64,000 bases of DNA from Jeotgalibacillus aurantiacus (GTDB lineage Bacteria > Bacillota > Bacilli > Bacillales > Jeotgalibacillaceae), in the NCBI RefSeq assembly GCF_020595125.1, contig NZ_JACNMS010000002.1:868001-932000 (forward strand), given 5' to 3'. The notes under the pieces are model-generated. The model was not told where the DNA came from. It did no database searches and saw only the letters and a list, made by a program, of their open reading frames with translations. Position numbers and translations under genes: made by a program. Below are positions 59,785-64,000 of this stretch, piece after piece. The number at the start of each line of letters is the position of its first letter. Within the stretch, counting starts at the first letter, position 1.

Positions 59785-60529
59785 TCCGGGCAAACTTTTT
59801 CTTTTCCACGAAATCCTTCATATACATTCTGCTCTTACGGCTGAGCATACCGGCCATTTGCTCCGTCCATTTATCCGAACGTTTCCCTTCCGTCCGCTGA
59901 TGATAATAGCTTGAAATCACATCGTTATACTCCTCCAGCTCACTACGGACCGCTTCCTCATCGGACTGATACGTATTTTCATGGTAAACCGTTTTAAATG
60001 GATACCTCGGCTTAACAGCCGTTTCCTGATCAGGCACACCCACTGTCAGACCAAATAGGGGAATGACATGTTCTGGTGTCCCGAGAAGCTCACTCACTTC
60101 ATCCAGATGATTCCGGATGCCGCCAATATAACAAATACCCAGCCCCATTGATTCAGCCGCCACAGAAGCATTTTGCGCAGCCAGTGATGCATCAATGACA
60201 GCCACCATAAACTTCTCCATAGATTCCAGCGAATCATTGACATCAGCACCGTCCCACTGTCCAATCAGAGAGTGACGGTATAAGTCAGCACAAAATACAA
60301 AGAAGTGACCTGTCTCTGCCACATAGCTTTGGCCACCTGCCAGCGCCGCAAGTTTCTCTCTTTTTTCCTGATCCGTCACTCCAATAATGCTGTAGGCCTG
60401 AATAAAGCTTGAGGTGGAAGCACTCTGAGCAGCCTTCACAATCACCTCAATCTGCTCCGCTGTCAAAGCTTCGTCTTTAAACTTTCTCACTGAGCGGTGC
60501 TCAAGCATCATTTTAATTGTTTCATTCAT
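59780..60529 (-). CDS. NADPH-dependent nitro/flavin reductase NfrA type
   Basis: 249 residues, equal to B. subtilis NfrA1. FMN-binding N-terminus MLEHRSVRKFKDEALTAEQ, central AAESMGLGICYIGGIRNHLDEVSELL and FGLTVGVPD, and the long C-terminal extension with basic residues (KWTEQMAGMLSRKSRMYMKDF) typical of the NfsA/NfrA group. Reduces flavins and nitro compounds. The ATG at 60529 gives the family length though the RBS is weak; an upstream ATG adds a Cys-rich heptapeptide. Confidence 0.9.
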   Translation of the reverse strand: MNETIKMMLEHRSVRKFKDEALTAEQIEVIVKAAQSASTSSFIQAYSIIGVTDQEKREKLAALAGGQSYVAETGHFFVFCADLYRHSLIGQWDGADVNDSLESMEKFMVAVIDASLAAQNASVAAESMGLGICYIGGIRNHLDEVSELLGTPEHVIPLFGLTVGVPDQETAVKPRYPFKTVYHENTYQSDEEAVRSELEEYNDVISSYYHQRTEGKRSDKWTEQMAGMLSRKSRMYMKDFVEKKKFARK

Positions 60530-60629
60530 ACATCCATCGCAACCTTTCATTCATGTCTACTGATAAGTGTACAAAAATTGAGAAAACGATGCGAATCATT
60601 CAGCTCGGACGAATGGCTATATCATTATA

Positions 60630-60664
60630 AAAAATACAGCTGTCCCGTTTTTTGGGACAGCTTT
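60630..60664 (-). terminator. Minus-strand terminator-like hairpin
   Basis: AAAGCTGTCCC / GGGACAGCT with TTTTTTA after it on the minus strand, next to the dispersed element at 60690. Confidence 0.65.
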
Positions 60665-60689
60665 CAATAGAGTCTTGATTATAGAAACC

Positions 60690-60800
60690 GTGCCGGAGAC
60701 ATCCTCCGCTCCGTGGCCGGGCGGTGAACCCGCCTGCGCTTCGCACAGTCGGTTTCACCTGTCCCTTTCCGCCACAGGAGTCTCCGGATGTCTCCGGCAC
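60690..60800. repeat. Dispersed hairpin-bounded element
   Basis: Perfect 15-bp arms GTGCCGGAGACATCC / GGATGTCTCCGGCAC, middle helix GTGGC/GCCAC, apical hairpin GGTGAACCC / GGTTTCACC with TGCGC ttc GCACA. TTTTT follows. Confidence 0.9.
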
Positions 60801-60871
60801 TTTTTATATTTGTGTAATCGATCTTTTTTCCAATTCGTTAATTTGAAGTCCCACCAAAATTTTACATATTA

Positions 60872-60902
60872 TAAAAACCTGACTCTTGATATGAGTCAGG
60901 TT
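60872..60902 (-). terminator. Terminator of trmL
   Basis: Stem CCTGACTC / GAGTCAGG with TTTTTAT on the minus strand. Confidence 0.78.
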
Positions 60903-60913
60903 ACTCTTAAATG

Positions 60914-61387
60914 TTATCCAAGTCCAGGATAGCCCTGCTGCCTTAAAGCTTCATAAACAAGAATGGCTGCTGTGTTGGAAAGATTCAATGAACGCACGTG
61001 ACCATTCATTGGAATGCGCAATGCGCGGTCCTTGTTATTTTCAATGACATCGTCGGGCAGCCCGGATGTTTCGCGGCCAAAGATAAAATAAAAGTCCTGA
61101 TCTGTGTTTGAGTAATCAAACGTGGAATGAGGCTGCGTTCCGTACTTCGTTAAATAGAAGTACTCCCCGCCTTCACTCGACTTATAAAAATCATCAAGCG
61201 AATCATGATAATGAAGATCAACATGTTCCCAATAATCAAGACCTGCCCGTTTCAGCATTTTATCATCCGTTGAAAAACCCAATGGACGAATTAAATGAAG
61301 TGCCGTTCCTGTCGCAGCACATGTTCTTGCGATATTTCCTGTGTTTGCCGGTATTTCCGGCTGAAATAATACAACGTGTAAACCCAA
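60914..61387 (-). CDS. trmL: tRNA (cytidine/uridine-2'-O)-methyltransferase TrmL
   Basis: 157 residues of the SPOUT family. Methylates the ribose of nucleotide 34 in tRNA-Leu isoacceptors. N-terminal FQPEIPANTGNIARTCAATG, middle FIFGRETSGLP and C-terminal MNGHVRSLNLSNTAAILVYEALRQ form the knotted AdoMet site. Formerly named cspR in B. subtilis. Neighbours an amidase gene and queG as in B. subtilis; two tRNA-modification genes thus lie close together. Confidence 0.96.
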   Translation of the reverse strand: MGLHVVLFQPEIPANTGNIARTCAATGTALHLIRPLGFSTDDKMLKRAGLDYWEHVDLHYHDSLDDFYKSSEGGEYFYLTKYGTQPHSTFDYSNTDQDFYFIFGRETSGLPDDVIENNKDRALRIPMNGHVRSLNLSNTAAILVYEALRQQGYPGLG

Positions 61388-61434
61388 TCTATTTCACCTC
61401 AACGATTTCTATCAGTACAATCTTTCTTATTCTA

Positions 61435-61902
61435 TCATGAAATATGAAAAAAATAATAGCGGATATTCGGGGTATAGGCTGCTGAATCCCGATATGCCCA
61501 ATTCCGCATCCGGCTGTCATTCGTGTGGGCGTTTACCAGGGGAGTGCCGTTTGAAATGGCAGTGATCATCGTTGTATGATCCACTCTGCCATCTCCGCTG
61601 AAGTCATAACAGATCACATCGCCTAATTCAAGCTGACTGACATCTGATACCTGTGTTGCGATTGACGGGAGAAACCAGCGCATTGAGTGGGCAACTGCCC
61701 AGCTGAAACTCCAGCTGCCGTTCATCATCCACCACCCGGAAGCCCGGTTTGGATATCCTCTCATTTGTATGCCACCAGCTAACAAGCACTGTGATATAAA
61801 ATTTGTACAGTCTACTTCAAATGAAGGGAACGCAGGATTTCTCCCGTTCCACCACTTTTCAGCATACTCAATTGCCTTAGCCCTGTTATACAGCCTGATC
61901 AC
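61435..61902 (-). CDS. Amidase-domain protein (YhbB C-terminal type)
   Basis: 155 residues, a complete 'putative amidase' domain of the NlpC/P60-like fold: DCTNFISQ with the nucleophilic Cys, GDVICYDFSGDGRVDHTTMI with the His, and NAHTNDSRMR. B. subtilis YhbB, in the same place, is about twice as long with an additional N-terminal region; here only the amidase domain exists. The start is GTG, overlapping AAAGGTG, five bases after the queG stop, so coupling is likely. No signal peptide, which suggests action inside the cell or spore. Confidence 0.85.
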   Translation of the reverse strand: MIRLYNRAKAIEYAEKWWNGRNPAFPSFEVDCTNFISQCLLAGGIQMRGYPNRASGWWMMNGSWSFSWAVAHSMRWFLPSIATQVSDVSQLELGDVICYDFSGDGRVDHTTMITAISNGTPLVNAHTNDSRMRNWAYRDSAAYTPNIRYYFFHIS

Positions 61903-61907
61903 ACCTT

Positions 61908-63047
61908 TCAGGATTCTTTCGTCAAAAGCTGTAATCCTTTTTCAATTTCATTTAAGACGTCCAGATCTTTTTCAACTGCTTTTTGCTTCAGCAGCGCTTC
62001 TTCTGCTTCCACACCACCGATTTTCCCGGCTGCCCAGGCTGCTGTGCCTCTCATGACCGGGCGTACATCTTCCTTCAGCACGGTCAAAATCGCCGGTAGT
62101 GCTGACTTTTCCTTAAAATGAGCCAGCGCAATCAGCGCATTTCTCTGAATCGGTTTTTTTCCTCGCCATGAACCTGACATGTGACCATATTTTTCTTTAA
62201 AGTCACGATTACTGATCGTCAGGAGTGGTTCCAGCAATGGCTTTGCAAGCTCCGGCTCCGGCTCAAATTCCTCATGCAGATGAAGATCTATGCCCTTATT
62301 TTTCGGACAAACGGTCTGACATGTATCACATCCATACAGCCTATTCCCGATTTTGGCCCGGTATTCGTCCGGTAAAAACCCTTTTGTCTGTGTTAAAAAT
62401 GCAATACATTTTTTCGAATCAAGCTGCCCCCCTTGAACGAGTGCACCCGTTGGACAGACATCAACACATAAATTACAGCTCCCACACTGATCCTCCATCG
62501 GCTGATCAGGCGTAAACGGCAGATTCGTGATCATTTCGCCCAAATACACATATGAACCGAACTCGGGTGTGATAATCGAACAGTTCTTCGCACTCCATCC
62601 AATACCTGCCCTTTCAGCCACCGCTCTGTCCACAAGCTCCCCTGTATCGACCATTGATTTAAACCTGGCATGAGGCACTCTTTCCTTAATAAAGTGCTCA
62701 AGACGTTCCAGCCTGTCTCTCAGAACAGTGTGATAGTCTTCCCCCCATGAAGCCCTGGCAAAGATCCCTCTTCTCTCTCCTGCCTTACTGCGCGGTGCGT
62801 CTTTCATTTTGGAGGGATAAGCTAGCGCAATAGAGATAATAGAGCGCGGCTCAGACAGCAGCAGGGATGGATCCGTTCTCTTTTCCACATCCGGCTCCTC
62901 AAATCCTGACTGATATTCGAGTTCCTGCTGTCTGATCAGTCTGTTTTTCAATTCAGAAAAGTACCCTGCACTTGTAAAACCGATTTTATCGATTCCAAGA
63001 GACTCTGCATGATCAAGAATTTCCTGTTTCAACGCATCATAATTCAT
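61908..63047 (-). CDS. queG: Epoxyqueuosine reductase QueG
   Basis: 379 residues (B. subtilis QueG 386). A cobalamin- and iron-sulfur-dependent enzyme catalysing the last step of queuosine synthesis on tRNA. Two 4Fe-4S motifs are visible: CGSCNLCVDVCP and CDTCQTVCPKNK. The cobalamin domain is N-terminal (FARASWGEDYHTVLRDRL) and a HEAT-like tail is C-terminal (VMRGTAAWAAGKIGG). The ATG at 63047 follows GGAAGGAGG. Confidence 0.95.
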   Translation of the reverse strand: MNYDALKQEILDHAESLGIDKIGFTSAGYFSELKNRLIRQQELEYQSGFEEPDVEKRTDPSLLLSEPRSIISIALAYPSKMKDAPRSKAGERRGIFARASWGEDYHTVLRDRLERLEHFIKERVPHARFKSMVDTGELVDRAVAERAGIGWSAKNCSIITPEFGSYVYLGEMITNLPFTPDQPMEDQCGSCNLCVDVCPTGALVQGGQLDSKKCIAFLTQTKGFLPDEYRAKIGNRLYGCDTCQTVCPKNKGIDLHLHEEFEPEPELAKPLLEPLLTISNRDFKEKYGHMSGSWRGKKPIQRNALIALAHFKEKSALPAILTVLKEDVRPVMRGTAAWAAGKIGGVEAEEALLKQKAVEKDLDVLNEIEKGLQLLTKES

Positions 63048-63111
63048 GCTAGCCCTCCTTCCCTTTCTTTCATGGTAAACTGTATATATTTCATCTAAGG
63101 AGCTGTCTGTT

Positions 63112-63768
63112 ATGGAAAAATCCATTCATTCTTCAATTGGTGCACCATTTTCCTTTGGCATTATCAACTATCACAATATTGTTGTAAGTGAATCCCCTCA
63201 GATGTTAAAAGGGAGATTACAGCTGTTTCAGGAGTCTCTGTTTTTTGACTTACAGGATAAGCCTCCTTCAAGCTTCCCGGGCGTGGCAGAATGGCGTACG
63301 CTATTTAAGGATCATGGTAAAGATCCAAACCGCTATCGTCACAGCACAGAAGCGCTTTTAAAAAGAATCCAGAAGCAGAATTACCTGACCAGCATCAACT
63401 CAGCGATTGATCTTAATAATTTTTTCTCACTGCAATATGAGACGCCTATCGGGATTTACGATTCATCTAAAATCGAAGGTTCCATCGAATTACGGTTAGG
63501 CTCTGAAAACGAAATGTTCGAAGGACTGAACGGAAGAACCAACTCCGCACATAATCTTGTCGTTGCAGCAGATCAAAACGGCCCGTTCGGCAGCCCATTT
63601 GTTGATTCTGTTAAAACATCTGTTTCAGAAAAAACGACAGAAGCTCTTCAAATTGTTTATTTCCGTCCTTCTTTATCAGAAGAAAATAAAGAGAAGTTTC
63701 TTTCATCTCTTAAAGAAATGTTCATTCAGGTAAACGGAGGGTCTGCAACAACCCGGATTATCTCTTAA
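63112..63768 (+). CDS. B3/4-domain protein (PheRS beta-like tRNA-binding fold)
   Basis: 218 residues. EWRTLFKDHGKDPNRYRHSTEALLKRI and INSAIDLNNFFSLQYETPIGIYDSSKIEGSIELRLG are typical of the B3/4 domain found in phenylalanyl-tRNA synthetase beta chain and in free-standing proteins. Editing of mischarged tRNA or a related role has been suggested for such proteins; none is shown here. RBS AAGGAG. Divergent from queG, next to tRNA genes. Confidence 0.82.
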   Translation: MEKSIHSSIGAPFSFGIINYHNIVVSESPQMLKGRLQLFQESLFFDLQDKPPSSFPGVAEWRTLFKDHGKDPNRYRHSTEALLKRIQKQNYLTSINSAIDLNNFFSLQYETPIGIYDSSKIEGSIELRLGSENEMFEGLNGRTNSAHNLVVAADQNGPFGSPFVDSVKTSVSEKTTEALQIVYFRPSLSEENKEKFLSSLKEMFIQVNGGSATTRIIS

Positions 63769-63783
63769 ACATATTTATTTTAA

Positions 63784-63819
63784 CATGGTGCCGCCTAAAA
63801 TGAGCTGCACCATGTTTTT
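63784..63819 (+). terminator. Terminator after the B3/4-domain gene
   Basis: Stem CATGGTGC / GCACCATG then TTTTT. Confidence 0.78.
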
Positions 63820-63834
63820 AGATAAAAGTGGCAC

Positions 63835-63879
63835 ATAAAAAAACGCAATGCTTCGTTTTAGTAACGAAACACTGCGTTG
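63835..63879 (-). terminator. Terminator of the tRNA cluster
   Basis: Minus strand: AACGCAGTGTTTCGTT / AACGAAGCATTGCGTT followed by seven T, 13 bp after the tRNA-Gly 3' end. Confidence 0.82.
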
Positions 63880-63891
63880 GTTATGTATGTT

Positions 63892-63965
63892 TGGAGCGGG
63901 TGATGAGAATCGAACTCACGACATCAGCTTGGAAGGCTGAGGTTTTACCACTAAACTACACCCGC
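63892..63965 (-). tRNA. tRNA-Gly (anticodon UCC)
   Basis: 74 nt. Acceptor GCGGGTG / CACCCGC, D-loop AGTTTAGTGGTAAAA, anticodon stem TCAGC / GCTGA enclosing loop CTTCCAA (anticodon TCC, reads GGA/GGG), T-loop TTCGATT, CCA encoded. It is the last tRNA of a minus-strand cluster entering from the right. Confidence 0.95.
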
Positions 63966-63979
63966 AATATTATAGTAAG

Positions 63980-64000
63980 TACCGATGGCCGGGGTCGAAC
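63980..64000 (-). tRNA. 3' end of a further tRNA, cut by the window edge
   Basis: The minus strand has T-loop GTTCGACC, T-stem CCGGC and acceptor half CATCGGTA, 14 bp upstream of tRNA-Gly. CCA does not seem to be encoded. The anticodon lies outside the window, so identity is unknown. Confidence 0.55.

Noticed and set aside
664-60800. Dispersed elements as simple IS remnants
   Set aside because: No transposase fragment and no constant terminal inverted repeat: the ends differ at each locus and only pair within a copy. I also saw no clear target-site duplications, though this was judged only by eye.

Overview
The window is a stretch of chromosome from a spore-forming Bacillales bacterium (Bacillaceae/Caryophanaceae type, possibly near Jeotgalibacillus; the genus cannot be fixed from this sequence). 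The evidence is gene content and order. The left part follows the Bacillus subtilis yha-yhe region (prsA, yhaL, yhaM, yhaP, yhaQ, yhzD, yhaR, hemAT, yheA, yheB, yheE, bmrCD, nhaX-like). The right part follows yhb-yhc (yhcZ, yhcY, pgcA, yhcX, yhcT, yhbH, prkA, trmL, an amidase, queG). Sporulation genes (spoVR, prkA, yhbH, yhaL, two YjcZ-type micro-proteins), AGGAGG ribosome binding sites, and sigma-A and sigma-D promoters fit this. No phage, IS transposase or CRISPR array was seen.

Layout. 1-11 kb: secretion foldase PrsA, exoribonuclease YhaM, the YhaPQ ABC transporter, an enoyl-CoA hydratase, the oxygen sensor HemAT, and the YheA/YheB/YheE genes. 11-24 kb: a PucR-type regulator, the sugar-ABC ATPase MsmX, fumarase, the multidrug exporter BmrCD behind an attenuator-like leader, a universal stress protein, and a TetR-photolyase pair. 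24-37 kb: TatA, a dicarboxylate/glutamate symporter, an ArsC-fold protein without catalytic cysteines, kynU-kynB, an aldo/keto reductase, a CNNM/HlyC protein, an alpha-glucosidase, a CDF cation exporter and a SulP permease. 37-54 kb: quinone/nitro-compound defence enzymes (azoreductase, WrbA, an FMN reductase, a nitroreductase), two with MhqR-like operators, plus SpoVR, the YhcYZ two-component system, PgcA, YhcX, a BdbC-thioredoxin pair, a RocB-like peptidase and a purine permease. 54-64 kb: YhbH and PrkA with small proteins between them, an MCP without a sensor domain, NfrA1, TrmL, an amidase, QueG, a B3/4-domain protein and the start of a tRNA cluster (tRNA-Gly-UCC complete).

The most striking feature is not a gene. 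About fourteen intergenic elements of 50-440 bp share a conserved core, and most are enclosed by roughly 12-15 bp arms whose sequence differs at every locus yet is self-complementary within each copy. A middle helix and an apical hairpin also change in a compensatory way. Several copies are bounded by A and T runs and could act as bidirectional terminators; mobility or an RNA function is also possible. A second, unrelated family of 21-bp-period tandem repeats follows four genes.

Other regulatory features are a sigma-D promoter for hemAT, a cre site over the promoter of a 45-aa membrane protein, an operator-like palindrome in the kynUB promoter spacer, and a hairpin between the Shine-Dalgarno sequence and the likely start codon of the CNNM gene.
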